This document shows, one piece after another, positions 1 to 8,378 of a DNA stretch of 64,000 nt. The notes under the pieces were generated by a model. That model was not told where the DNA came from, made no database searches, and saw only the letters and a program-made list of their open reading frames with translations. The first letter of the stretch is position 1. Each line of letters starts with the position of its first letter. Made by a program: the position numbers and the translations under genes. Source of the DNA: Paenibacillus oceani (GTDB lineage: Bacteria; Bacillota; Bacilli; Paenibacillales; NBRC-103111); contig NZ_JACXJA010000019.1 of assembly GCF_014705615.1 (NCBI RefSeq), forward strand, positions 118,865 to 182,864. The letters are read 5' to 3'.

Positions 1-50
1 CACACCTTACCGCACTATACCGCACTATACCGTACTATACCGTACCTATC
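1..50. repeat. 10-bp tandem repeat, five units
   Basis: The first 50 bases are five successive 10-bp units close to CGCACTATAC, the outer ones degenerate. The array probably continues to the left of the window. No gene overlaps it and its role is unknown. Confidence 0.8.
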
Positions 51-162
51 GCATCGAACCGCACCTCTTCGCACCATGCCGCTCGGACGGTTTGGTTTCT
101 CTATGTGCCGTTCGGTGTGCGTGTGGGGCGGCGGAGTTCCCACTCCGTATGGGAGCCGAGGC

Positions 163-361
163 GATAAGGGTGGTATGTACCTCTTGTTTTGTCCAAATCC
201 GGGTTTGAAGCGAAAATAGGAGCGGTTTGTAGCTGCTATTTCGCTTGGAAGGTACGTTTTCCCGGCCGATTGGCTGAAATAAGAGGTTCAAACCGCTTCT
301 ATATCCCAACAAGTGGGCGAAGATTGTTTTTTAAGAGCTGCAAATCGCTCTTATTTGGTCG
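163..361. repeat. Dispersed four-hairpin intergenic element, copy A
   Basis: First copy of the repeat family also found at about 14063, 34716, 43145 and 58360. Four units related to AATAAGAGCGGTTTGAAGC start near 163, 213, 277 and 328. Each unit is an imperfect palindrome able to fold into a short hairpin with A/T-rich ends. It lies just beyond the 3' end of the DUF3888 gene. No protein-coding role is supported. Confidence 0.8.
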
Positions 362-394
362 GGATAACGCCACGACGATTCTACTCTGTTCCTG

Positions 395-832
395 TTATTT
401 TAACAGGTCCTGATAGTTTGGAGGGAAATCCTTTTTGTCCGGTCCTTTTAAATGTTCAAATTTTATAAGCTTTACACCGGACGCGTTTATTTCAAAAGTA
501 AAGAGGTCTTTACCAGCAGGAATGTGCGGGCCGACTGTCGGAGTAGCCTCAAGTTTGATCAGAAAATGGAATCCTCGAAATCCGTTCAAAAGTTCCGCTT
601 GAACAACATCAACGAAGTAAGGGTATAGATCCGGTGTGCCATGCAGGACATTGGAATAAGCCTCAGCAAGTTTGTCATCCATATATGGCAATAAAAATAG
701 AACCAACATATCTTGAAATTGCAGTTCTCTGGAATCTACTTGAGGCTTATTATTTGCATTTGTAACACAATAACATGGCCATGTAACAAGTAAAATAAGG
801 ACTAACACAGAAATAATAAGTTTAACTCGCAT
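395..832 (-). CDS. DUF3888-like small secreted protein
   Basis: A 145-residue protein with an N-terminal hydrophobic segment (about residues 3-22) that looks like a signal peptide or membrane anchor. A Cys at position 20 is not in a convincing lipobox. The rest resembles the DUF3888 family of small exported Bacillus proteins of unknown function; the assignment is by pattern memory and could be wrong. The ATG is preceded by GGAGGGG at good distance, so the start is secure. Base composition is clearly more A/T-rich than the genes to the right, which may mean separate acquisition. It stands alone, with a repeat element beyond its stop codon. Confidence 0.6.
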   Translation of the reverse strand: MRVKLIISVLVLILLVTWPCYCVTNANNKPQVDSRELQFQDMLVLFLLPYMDDKLAEAYSNVLHGTPDLYPYFVDVVQAELLNGFRGFHFLIKLEATPTVGPHIPAGKDLFTFEINASGVKLIKFEHLKGPDKKDFPPNYQDLLK

Positions 833-992
833 CGTATCCCCTCCGGTATATAGATAAGGTTTCCAAAGGTAGGAGATTCATGCATTAATCCATTCAATGA
901 TACGGAAATACAGAGAGGTAACCGGATCTATACCAATCATACAGCGCCTAAGAAAGCTTAAAGCTGGTTCATATGGCCTTTATCATGAAAAA

Positions 993-1145
993 CTAATAGT
1001 GGCCAGCCGAGAAAAGATTGCCGGCCCCGTCGACATGTTTGTTTAGATATTCGACTTCGGGAATCAGATTCAGGTGACGGAGCAGTTCGCTATGCAAGCT
1101 TTCCATAACCCTAAGAAAGGAGCCGCCCGAAAGCAAGCTCCTCAT
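993..1145 (-). CDS. Small ORF or gene remnant, 50 residues
   Basis: A 50-codon frame 40 bp downstream of the oxidoreductase gene, on the same strand. The product starts MRSLLSGG, has a charged middle (HSELLRHLNLIPEVEYLNKH) and ends FSAGHY. The frame stays open upstream of the ATG across the end of the neighbouring gene. GGAG lies only about 4 nt before the ATG, too close for efficient initiation. The composition looks protein-like, so it may be the tail of a decayed gene rather than a live small gene. Not recognised. The rest of the 833-1185 gap shows nothing further. Confidence 0.3.
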   Translation of the reverse strand: MRSLLSGGSFLRVMESLHSELLRHLNLIPEVEYLNKHVDGAGNLFSAGHY

Positions 1146-1185
1146 CGTTCTCCGTCTGGTTTCATGTAGGCCGGAACTTTCAGGC

Positions 1186-2229
1186 TCAACGCACAGCGAG
1201 CCCCAACCCCCTCAAATCAGCGATCGTACCGGCGCGTTCCGCTTCGTACAGTTTCCAGATGACGCGAAGCCCTTGCAGGCTGTCGTAGCCGTCGGTATCG
1301 GGTTGCTGACCCGCATCGATGCAGTCGAGGAAATGCTCCAGCTCATATTGCGTCTTTTTGCCAGGAGCGTTGTCTTCCATCAATACTCTCGTTCTCGACG
1401 CCGTATCCAGATTGGCCCGTTCCTCGACGATATGCGAATGAAGGTACAGCTTGCCTTCGGCGCGATTGAATTCCAGCATCCCTTCCGTGCAATGGATATG
1501 GATGGCGTAGCCGATCCGCGTCCCGCGCGCTCCCCAAGTACCGAAATGGTAACCGACCGCGCCGCTCTCGAACTCGATCGCCAGATCGCTTGTGCCCTCC
1601 CGCTCCATCCAAGGCGTACCCAGCCGCGTGCCGAGATGAAATCCTTTGACCGGACGGCCCAAAAACCAGAGCAGCAGGTCGATGTAATGACAGCCGTGGC
1701 TGAACAGCTGCCCGCCCCCGAGCTTGTCCGCCGATTCGGTCCAGTGCCCCGCCGGGAAGCGGGTGAACTGTTCGGTATAGATCGACATATGGAACGGTTC
1801 GCCGTAGGTTCGGTTGTCGATCAGTTCTTTCATTTTCCGGACGATCGGCCAGAACCGGACCGGATAGGCGGTCATCAGCACGTTGCCGTTCCGCTCTGCG
1901 GCCTCGATCAGTCCGATGCATTGCTCCTCCGTATTGCACATCGGTTTCTCCATCAGCACATGCTTGCCGGCTTCCAGACAGGCAAGGCCCACTTCGTAGT
2001 GAAGATGATGGGGAAGAGCGATCAGCACCGCGTCGACATCGTCCAGCAGATCGCGGTAATCGGTCACCGCAGAGGCGGCCCCCATCGATTGCGCAGCCCG
2101 GTCGGCACGCTCCGGCTCGATATCGCATACCGCCGTCACCTTCAGCCGCCCGGAAAGCGACGCTGCGCCAAGCACGTGTCCGCCCCCCATGCCGCCGCAG
2201 CCTATTAATCCCATTCGGATTGGATTCAT
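1186..2229 (-). CDS. Gfo/Idh/MocA family oxidoreductase
   Basis: A 347-residue NAD(P)-dependent sugar or inositol dehydrogenase-like enzyme. The N-terminal Rossmann fold carries GLIGCGGMGGGH (residues 8-19), and the family EKP motif is seen in LMEKPM near residue 92. A conserved GxHYIDLL segment near residue 180 would supply the catalytic His and Asp. Length is normal for the family. The ATG follows a GAGGGACGGGG ribosome site. It lies 157 bp downstream of the GntR/solute-binding regulator on the same strand, with a dehydrogenase transcribed divergently beyond, so a local sugar or polyol oxidation role is likely. The substrate cannot be read from sequence. Confidence 0.88.
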   Translation of the reverse strand: MNPIRMGLIGCGGMGGGHVLGAASLSGRLKVTAVCDIEPERADRAAQSMGAASAVTDYRDLLDDVDAVLIALPHHLHYEVGLACLEAGKHVLMEKPMCNTEEQCIGLIEAAERNGNVLMTAYPVRFWPIVRKMKELIDNRTYGEPFHMSIYTEQFTRFPAGHWTESADKLGGGQLFSHGCHYIDLLLWFLGRPVKGFHLGTRLGTPWMEREGTSDLAIEFESGAVGYHFGTWGARGTRIGYAIHIHCTEGMLEFNRAEGKLYLHSHIVEERANLDTASRTRVLMEDNAPGKKTQYELEHFLDCIDAGQQPDTDGYDSLQGLRVIWKLYEAERAGTIADLRGLGLAVR

Positions 2230-2386
2230 GGTATCCCCGTCCCTCTTCTAAAGGTAAGTTGTGGTCTTGTACTCCATAATAGGGGGCGACGGGGACGAAG
2301 TCTTTGCGGGATCGGGCCGGAAATGTGCGAATTTGGCCGGGGCTTGGTAAGGAACGTTTCCATCGGTTACGGTTCGGTTCATATAC

Positions 2387-3820
2387 TCAGGCAAGAGGCC
2401 GATCGGCCCTCGCCTCTTCGTCTTGGCCGGACCCCGGACGCAACCGGCGAAGCTCGGACAGAAGCGTCTGCCGGTCAATCATCTCCGACCAGTACAGCTT
2501 GAGCGGATGGTGCAAAGCGCCGAGCAGGCGGATCGGTACGCCGAGATCCGTATGCCACCGGTAGGACGGCATAATCTCGCGAAAAATCTGGTCATGTTGC
2601 GGGCGATTCAGCCCCGTATCCTCCTGCGGCGGCGCTTCGGCGACTGGCTTGCATGCGGGAACCGTCAGCGTACGGCTGCGTATCCACTGCTGGGCTTGGA
2701 CGGAAGCGGTGTAGTCGACGAACAGCTTGACCGCCTCTTTGGCTTTGGAGCGCCGGCTCGCCATCAGTCCGATCGCGATAAGAAGCGTCGCCGGCACGTC
2801 CATATAGGGAACAGGGGCAATGTCGTACCGGACGGCGGAATGCTTCAAATCGTTCAAACTGTTATACGTGGCGAGCTGCATCGAGATTTTGCCGGAAATA
2901 AACAGCTGGCTCGCCTCGGGTTCGCTTTCGGACAAATAGGGCGGGAAGGCATGGCGGTTCTGAATGATCGACCCGCACAAATCGATGCCGTCCATCATCC
3001 GCTCCCAGTCCGGCTCGTCCGGGCGCGCTCTGCGTTTTCCGCCCTGCAGCAGGAATAGCGGCCAGCGGTTTTCCGATACTTGGTAAAAGTGAAAGCCGTG
3101 ACGGCTTCCCGGAACCGTCAGTTTCTCGGCGGCGTCAATCAGGCGCTCCCACGTCCAGCCGGAATCCGGCTCGGGCAATCCCGCCTCGGCGAAATGGTCT
3201 TTGTTGTAGCAAAGCACGACGGGGGAGAAGACGACCGGTTGGGCATACAGGTTCCCGTCTGCGGAGAAAGCGTCGGTCAGAAACCGATACGTGCCCTCCG
3301 CGTAATCAAGCGGTTCCAACAAATCGGCGCAGCCGTTCTCGATTAATTGGATGAAATGGTTGTGATTGATCGTAATCAGATCGGCCGTTCCGTCCTCGAG
3401 GTAAGTGCGAATCGTATCGAGCGGTGAAGAACGCAGCGAAGAATCCAGCATGCTCCAGGCTACGGGCTTGACGTGAATGGACGGATGCAGCTTGTGGAAG
3501 TCTTCCAGCAGCCGGGAAAATTCGAGATCCCGTTCGATGGAAGGCATGCAGATGATCGTAATCGTCGTTTTCGGCCTGACGGCCGGGGCGGTTACTCTGC
3601 TTCCCACTTTGTCCAGCTTGACGATCAGCCCTTCCGCGGCCAGAGTGTCCAGCCCTTTGCGCACCGAATTGTTGCTCAGCTCAAACTGCTTGGCAAGCGA
3701 GCTTTCCGAGGGCAGAAAGTCGCCTTCGGCGTAAGTGCCGTCCATAATCCGTCTGCGCAGCTCGTCCGTAAGGCGTTCCAGCCGGGCCGCAAACGATTTA
3801 CGGCTTATTCGTTTCGTCAT
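2387..3820 (-). CDS. GntR-type regulator fused to a solute-binding protein domain
   Basis: A 477-residue protein with two parts. Residues 1-75 are a GntR winged helix (LRRRIMDGTYAEGDFLPSES, then a typical SNNSVRKGLDTLAAEGLI recognition region). Residues from about 85 to 400 match family-1 extracellular solute-binding proteins, including the YNKD..F and WTWERLIDAAEK blocks seen in the lipoproteins at 7060, 32046 and 43597. There is no signal peptide, so the binding domain should act in the cytoplasm as ligand sensor. The ATG at 3820 sits 7 nt after GGGAGAG; an upstream TTG two codons earlier is too close to that site. It probably controls the flanking oxidoreductase and the divergent dehydrogenase. 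Confidence 0.85.
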   Translation of the reverse strand: MTKRISRKSFAARLERLTDELRRRIMDGTYAEGDFLPSESSLAKQFELSNNSVRKGLDTLAAEGLIVKLDKVGSRVTAPAVRPKTTITIICMPSIERDLEFSRLLEDFHKLHPSIHVKPVAWSMLDSSLRSSPLDTIRTYLEDGTADLITINHNHFIQLIENGCADLLEPLDYAEGTYRFLTDAFSADGNLYAQPVVFSPVVLCYNKDHFAEAGLPEPDSGWTWERLIDAAEKLTVPGSRHGFHFYQVSENRWPLFLLQGGKRRARPDEPDWERMMDGIDLCGSIIQNRHAFPPYLSESEPEASQLFISGKISMQLATYNSLNDLKHSAVRYDIAPVPYMDVPATLLIAIGLMASRRSKAKEAVKLFVDYTASVQAQQWIRSRTLTVPACKPVAEAPPQEDTGLNRPQHDQIFREIMPSYRWHTDLGVPIRLLGALHHPLKLYWSEMIDRQTLLSELRRLRPGSGQDEEARADRPLA

Positions 3821-3857
3821 AACCAATCTCTCCCGTTAGATGTCCTAATGGATATCT

Positions 3858-3885
3858 TAGTTGATTTGGTTGATGTTATCAACTA
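3858..3885. promoter_or_regulatory. Nested inverted repeats, candidate GntR operator
   Basis: TAGTTGAT at 3858-3865 and ATCAACTA at 3878-3885 form an 8-bp inverted repeat. Inside it GTTGATGTTATCAAC (3869-3883) is a perfect 6-3-6 palindrome. It lies 38-65 bp upstream of the GntR/solute-binding gene start, a position suited to autoregulation. Confidence 0.5.
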
Positions 3886-3944
3886 CAACTTTAAACAAAC
3901 AACTTCTATTTATCGTCATGCATTAGATTGGGCAAAATTAATAA

Positions 3945-3999
3945 TAGTTATGAACTAATAAACCCGAAAAATACGTTGACTTTGCCGTATTATGAACTA
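3945..3999 (+). promoter_or_regulatory. Palindrome and direct repeat at the dehydrogenase promoter
   Basis: TAGTTATGAACTA (3945-3957) is a 5-3-5 palindrome just upstream of the -35 box. Its right part, TTATGAACTA, recurs at 3990-3999 on the -10 box. The two copies lie 42 bp apart, four helical turns. The layout suggests a regulator bridging the promoter; which protein binds is unknown. Confidence 0.45.
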
Positions 4000-4003
4000 T
4001 AAA
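3976..4003 (+). promoter_or_regulatory. Sigma-A type promoter for the 4088 dehydrogenase
   Basis: TTGACT (3976-3981) and TATAAA (3998-4003) are separated by 16 bp, about 85 bp before the ATG. Both boxes are close to consensus. Confidence 0.6.
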
Positions 4004-4087
4004 ATGAATTAAGGTTAAAAGTTAAAATATGAAACTACAGGCGTGTCGCAGCAAGGCGAGACACCGCCATAGCGGAGGAGAGCGACC

Positions 4088-5080
4088 ATGAGAGCGGCAA
4101 GAAGCGTTGGAGGGTTATTGGAGATTACCGACATACCGGTGCCGGCTGTTACAGATACGTCGGTGCTGGTGGAAACATCCTATTCTGCGGTGAGCACAGG
4201 TACCGAGCTGATGGTGCTGCGCAACGGGGGCACCGCTTTTCTCGGATACAGCGCGACAGGGATCGTCAGGGAAGCGGGCAAGGACGTCGATCATGTGAAG
4301 GCGGGAGACCGGATCGTATGTTACGGAGCGCATACGCATGCCGATTATTTTCTGGCCGGCCGCAACCACGTCGCTCCGATTCCGGACCATGTAGATCCGC
4401 AGGAGGCGGCCTTTGCAGGAATCGCCACGATCGCGCTGCAAGGTCTCCGGCAAGCCGATCTGCGTTTCGGAGAAACGGTCGTCGTGCTCGGGCTCGGCAT
4501 CGTCGGCCAACTTGCTGCGCAAATCGCTCATGCGGCGGCATACCGCGTCATTGCGATGGATTTGATGGAGACGCGTTGTCAGATGCTGGAGCAAGCCGGT
4601 CTGCAAAACGTATGCCGTTCGCCGGAGCAGGTGCAGGAGCGGGTCCGTGAAGCAACCCGCGGACACGGGGCCGATTGCGTGCTCATTTGCGCCAATACGA
4701 AGGAGCACCGGCTGATCGACCAGGCTTTGGATTGGATTCGCGACAAAGGCAAAATCGTAATCGTCGGCGATACGAATACGGAATTTACCCGCAACAAGCT
4801 GTTCGCGAAGGAAGCGCAAATTACGATTTCCCGCGCCGGCGGGCCGGGACGTTACGATAAAGAGTACGAGCAGGAAGGCCGCGACTATCCGTACGGCTAT
4901 ATCCGCTGGTCGCTGCAGCGCAACCTGGATGAGTTTGCCCGGTTGCTCGCGTCGGGCCGGATGAACTTGAAGCCGCTCGTAACCGGCGTCTACAAGCTCG
5001 AACAGCTGGAGGCGGCTTACGAGCGCGCCAAGCAAGCCCCGTCGGAAACGATGGGAACGCTGATCCGCTTCGGCGAATGA
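4088..5080 (+). CDS. Medium-chain dehydrogenase/reductase (zinc-alcohol-dehydrogenase-like)
   Basis: A 330-residue two-domain oxidoreductase. The N-terminal GroES-like fold includes SAVSTGTELMVL, and the nucleotide-binding fold is marked by VVLGLGIVGQLAAQIA around residues 135-150. The usual cysteine cluster for structural zinc is absent, and catalytic zinc ligands are not obvious, so it may be one of the zinc-poor branch related to bacteriochlorophyllide or sorbitol dehydrogenases. GGAGGAG precedes the ATG. It is divergent from the GntR/solute-binding regulator and probably part of the same regulon as the Gfo/Idh enzyme. A stem-loop terminator follows. Confidence 0.82.
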   Translation: MRAARSVGGLLEITDIPVPAVTDTSVLVETSYSAVSTGTELMVLRNGGTAFLGYSATGIVREAGKDVDHVKAGDRIVCYGAHTHADYFLAGRNHVAPIPDHVDPQEAAFAGIATIALQGLRQADLRFGETVVVLGLGIVGQLAAQIAHAAAYRVIAMDLMETRCQMLEQAGLQNVCRSPEQVQERVREATRGHGADCVLICANTKEHRLIDQALDWIRDKGKIVIVGDTNTEFTRNKLFAKEAQITISRAGGPGRYDKEYEQEGRDYPYGYIRWSLQRNLDEFARLLASGRMNLKPLVTGVYKLEQLEAAYERAKQAPSETMGTLIRFGE

Positions 5081-5162
5081 GCGGACGACGCCGGATCGTT
5101 TGATCCGGGAGCGGTACTTCCAGCTCCAGCAGTGCCGGCAGACCGTTTCCAATCGATTATGA

Positions 5163-5205
5163 GACGCCGCTTTACCCGTTTAAGATGCGGGAACGGCGTC
5201 TTTTT
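5163..5205 (+). terminator. Rho-independent terminator
   Basis: GACGCCG (5163-5169) pairs with CGGCGTC (5194-5200), followed by five T. It ends the 4088 dehydrogenase transcript. Confidence 0.8.
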
Positions 5206-5386
5206 GCGTGCAAGCGCAAGTGGCGTAGTTCCGGACGATTTCCGGATCGGGATAACGTTGGGGGAGAAGGCAAGCGACTCGGTCTGAACGGTTTTCTTGC
5301 ACCGTCATACTCGCATACTGTGTAAAACCCGATGGGATAAAATATCATTTTTTCCCAGACAAGTCATATCCGCGCCCATGGAAAGT

Positions 5387-5395
5387 TGGTATAAT
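5387..5395 (+). promoter_or_regulatory. Extended -10 promoter for the 5434 gene
   Basis: TGGTATAAT gives a perfect TATAAT with the upstream TG of an extended -10 element, 38 bp before the ATG. No good -35 box is seen, which is usual for this promoter class. Confidence 0.55.
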
Positions 5396-5433
5396 GAGGA
5401 CATGTTGGAATTTATCCCAGGGGGAACTTATAT

Positions 5434-6801
5434 ATGAAGCAAAGTACAAAGCGGGAGGCGGCGGCCGGGAGAGGAGCAGCCGATATCGCAAGATCCGGTC
5501 AGACGGGGACGGCGGCGATGAACCCGTTTCACCGCTCCGGGACTGCTGAGCTGCATAATGCCCATCGGACGGTCGGCAATCGCGCCGTGCAGCGGATGGT
5601 GGCGAAGACGATGAGCCCGGATACGGATACGGAGGCTCGAAGCGGGACCGGCAGGGCCGTCGTACAGCGGATGCCGGATGTAAGCAGCTTTAAAAAAAGC
5701 ACGGCTGTCACGTTCATGAGACGGAGCAAAATTAAACAAGTCGACCAGGCGCTTGCCGCCTATAACGCGCTCGGCGAGCGGGAATTTGCGAATCGGAGCG
5801 CCGGACTGGGCGCGATTATTCAAGAGTGCGATACGTATCTCGCTCATCCGAAAGCCCATCCGGGGCGGGTTTCCGGCGTAACCGACTTGAAGGAGCACGC
5901 CTGTAAAGAGCTTGTCATTATGGACATCTTGACCGAGGCGGATACTCTGGAAGGGGCCGACAAGTTTTTGAAACTGTATGAAGCCCACGACGCCTGGCTC
6001 CTCGTCAAAGATGCCGTGCCCAGATTGGATAAATACGATATCAATCAAATTTTATTCAGTAGTTTGCAGGAGCTGCGGAGTGCGCCCGGCGAAACCGAGA
6101 AAGTGCTGGAGCATGAGCTCGCTCAGCTCCAAGAAATTATGAACGACGGCGACACCCCGGAAATTACAAGGAAGGCGCTCCAGGAAATACTCGACAATGT
6201 GAACAAGATTCATATGAACGCGATGCTGCCGGGGGCCCGGTTCACGAACGAGAAAGAGAAGCAATCGGGCATTGCGGAGAAGTATGTCGTCAATCATAAC
6301 TTGAATGCGCCGGGAGGATCGGCGGAAAGGCTCGGATCGCTTGCGCACGAATTGACGCATGTCTCGATATCCGAGCAATTCGGCAATACCGCGCTTTTCT
6401 TTGCTTTTGACCCCGGGACGAGCGACGACGACGTTATGGCCTTGGTGGAGAAGCGCCACCGGGCCTTGGACGCATTGATTGCCGCTATGGATGTGGGCGG
6501 ATTTAGCAAGGAGCAGGCCGACTTGCTGCGGATGAAGCTCGAATATCCGCGCAAAGGCGGCAGCGGCGGCGTGTTGAAGTACGTTTCTTCGTTTTTCCAA
6601 AGCAATAAAATTACGCGGGAAGAGAAGGAGAAGGCCGAGGCGCTTGTAGCCAAAGGAATGGATAATACGGTCATCGAATTCGACACGGTTATCAACCAGA
6701 TGCTGATTTATATGCATCAATGGAAAATTCCGCAGGACAACCCGTTTTATGTGCTCCTGCAAACGGTCGCTCAAGACGCCTACGATCATCGTATGGGGTA
6801 G
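5434..6801 (+). CDS. Putative zinc metallopeptidase with eCIS-effector-like N-terminus
   Basis: A 455-residue protein with no signal peptide. Residues 302-311 read SLAHELTHVS, a classical HExxH zinc motif (H305, E306, H309). The N-terminus is disordered and carries HRTVGNRAVQRM (residues 44-55), followed by a second VVQRMP at 76-81. Segments of this type (TVGN-AV-R) are familiar from DUF4157-type and other cargo proteins of extracellular contractile injection systems; that link is recalled knowledge, not tested. A helical middle region (about 95-260) has no recognised fold. It is followed by a terminator and is monocistronic, with no injection-system genes nearby. GGGGG precedes the ATG. Substrate unknown. 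Confidence 0.65.
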   Translation: MKQSTKREAAAGRGAADIARSGQTGTAAMNPFHRSGTAELHNAHRTVGNRAVQRMVAKTMSPDTDTEARSGTGRAVVQRMPDVSSFKKSTAVTFMRRSKIKQVDQALAAYNALGEREFANRSAGLGAIIQECDTYLAHPKAHPGRVSGVTDLKEHACKELVIMDILTEADTLEGADKFLKLYEAHDAWLLVKDAVPRLDKYDINQILFSSLQELRSAPGETEKVLEHELAQLQEIMNDGDTPEITRKALQEILDNVNKIHMNAMLPGARFTNEKEKQSGIAEKYVVNHNLNAPGGSAERLGSLAHELTHVSISEQFGNTALFFAFDPGTSDDDVMALVEKRHRALDALIAAMDVGGFSKEQADLLRMKLEYPRKGGSGGVLKYVSSFFQSNKITREEKEKAEALVAKGMDNTVIEFDTVINQMLIYMHQWKIPQDNPFYVLLQTVAQDAYDHRMG

Positions 6802-6855
6802 AGGCGGGACAGTTGTTCATCTCCGTCTTACAGCCCGTTCCTATCAAGCGAGAGC

Positions 6856-6889
6856 AGCCTCCCTTCATTTGCCGGGAGGCTTTACTTTT
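6856..6889 (+). terminator. Rho-independent terminator
   Basis: AGCCTCCC (6856-6863) pairs with GGGAGGCT (6874-6881), followed by a T-rich tail. It ends the metallopeptidase transcript. Confidence 0.75.
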
Positions 6890-7059
6890 GATTTTGCAGG
6901 GGATTCCGAATGTCCGGTCATGCATAAATTAACATAAAAACATATATTTACATCCCGGAGGATCATTGCTACTATTTGGATAACCGCATCAGGATCGTGT
7001 GTGGAAGGCGCGACGAAAACCAATATTTCAGGGAATTTGAAATCAGGGAGGGGAGTACA

Positions 7060-8352
7060 ATGAGCCGCACAATAGGAAAAGTAATATTGGCAGCGCTTGC
7101 AATCGCTTTGCCGGCCGCCGCTTGCAGCAAAGCAGCCGAACCTGCGGAGACGAAGCCTCAGACCGCCGCTCCGGCTGCCGCGGAGCCCTTGGTGCTCGGA
7201 ATGCTGGGCAAGCCGGATGCCGGCATCGTCAAAATGCTGGAAACGAAATTTCCGGACGCTCCGATCAAAGCCGTCTCGATCGATCCGAAGGCGATAGAGC
7301 AATGGGTGAGCGGTGGCGGCATGCCCGATCTGCTGCTTGATGTGGAGCGTATATCCATCCCCCCGTATCTCCTGGACCGGATTCAGCTGGACTTAAGCCC
7401 GTATATCAAAAAATCGAACCTTCCGCTCGACCGGTTCGAGCCGGGGCTGATCGACCATATCCGGGCGTACGGGGACAAAAATCAAATGTACGCGCTGCCT
7501 GTAACCCGGTATTTATACGCCTTATACTATAACAAAGACGTGTTCGATAAGCTGAACGTCCCGTATCCGACGGACGGCATGAGCTGGGAACAAATATTGA
7601 AATTGGCGGAATCGGCGACACGTTCGGTCGACGGGATCGCTTACCGGGGACTCGACCCGATGATGAGCGAATTCGGCCTGGTCAGTCTGATCGACCAGTT
7701 TTCCCTGAATGCGGTTGATCCGGCTACGAATCAAGCTTCCGTCTCGACGGACCGATGGCAGGGCATGGTGAGCTTGCTCCGCAGCATTTACGATATTCCC
7801 GGCAACCGGCCGGAGACGAAGTCGCTGCGCAAGCCGGACGATTTTCTGGTCACCGGGAAAGTGGCGATGGCGCTCGGCATCGATCCGTCCGCCTTGTCCG
7901 GCATGAAGGGCAGTATCGATATCGTCACCTACCCGACCTTGCCGGACAAACCGGGCGTCGGTCCCGGCACCCGTACGTTAAACGCGATGATTACCGCCGG
8001 GTCCAAGCAGAAGGATAAAGCGTTCGAGCTGATCACGTATCTCGTCTCTCCGGAGGCGCAGTTGATGATGTCCGCCAGAGGGTTCGGAACGGTTTTAACC
8101 GATCCCACAATCATGAAAGCTTACGCTTCGGACGTATCGGCGCTAAAAGGTAAAAACGTTCAAGCTTTCTTTAAAAACAAACTGCCGCAAATTGGAGCGA
8201 TCAGCCCGTACGAAGTACTGGCGCTGCCTGTCCTGTACAGCGCCGTTCCGGAGCTGGTGACGGCTCCCGATCCGAAGCCGGTGCTGCAGCAGATCGACAC
8301 GGCCATGAACGGGCTGATCCGGGCGGAGGCGGCCAAGCAGGTCAAAAAATAG
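7060..8352 (+). CDS. Solute-binding lipoprotein without permeases
   Basis: A 430-residue family-1 extracellular solute-binding protein. The ATG at 7060 follows GGGAGGGGAG; a longer frame reading upstream lacks such a site and would hide the signal peptide. The lipoprotein signal ends in LPAAAC (Cys near residue 21), so the mature protein should be tethered to the outer face of the membrane. The block YYNKDVFDKLNVPYPTDGMS around residue 150 is typical of sugar-binding members. No permease or ATPase lies nearby; the next gene, 26 bp on, is a DUF3891 protein. It could serve a distant transporter or act as a sensor. Confidence 0.85.
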   Translation: MSRTIGKVILAALAIALPAAACSKAAEPAETKPQTAAPAAAEPLVLGMLGKPDAGIVKMLETKFPDAPIKAVSIDPKAIEQWVSGGGMPDLLLDVERISIPPYLLDRIQLDLSPYIKKSNLPLDRFEPGLIDHIRAYGDKNQMYALPVTRYLYALYYNKDVFDKLNVPYPTDGMSWEQILKLAESATRSVDGIAYRGLDPMMSEFGLVSLIDQFSLNAVDPATNQASVSTDRWQGMVSLLRSIYDIPGNRPETKSLRKPDDFLVTGKVAMALGIDPSALSGMKGSIDIVTYPTLPDKPGVGPGTRTLNAMITAGSKQKDKAFELITYLVSPEAQLMMSARGFGTVLTDPTIMKAYASDVSALKGKNVQAFFKNKLPQIGAISPYEVLALPVLYSAVPELVTAPDPKPVLQQIDTAMNGLIRAEAAKQVKK

Positions 8353-8378
8353 ACGATAGCGAACAGGAAGTGATCAAG

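Larger units (their letters stand above)
5081..5433. other. Intergenic stretch with terminator and promoter
   Basis: This 353-bp gap holds the terminator of the dehydrogenase gene at 5163-5205 and an extended -10 promoter at 5387-5395. Nothing else was recognised. Confidence 0.6.

Noticed and set aside
46..312. Frames across the dispersed elements that translate to similar peptides (for example FKPLLFPH) at 46-312, 14041-14220, 34736-34984 and 43165-43437
   Set aside because: They arise because the repeat DNA is similar. None has a ribosome site and the frames are not the same length or phase.
1273..2208. Long open frame opposite the Gfo/Idh gene
   Set aside because: Antisense shadow of a high-GC gene; no ribosome site and low-complexity Arg/His-rich product. 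Many similar shadows exist opposite 14304, 17865, 23574, 51661 and 56998.
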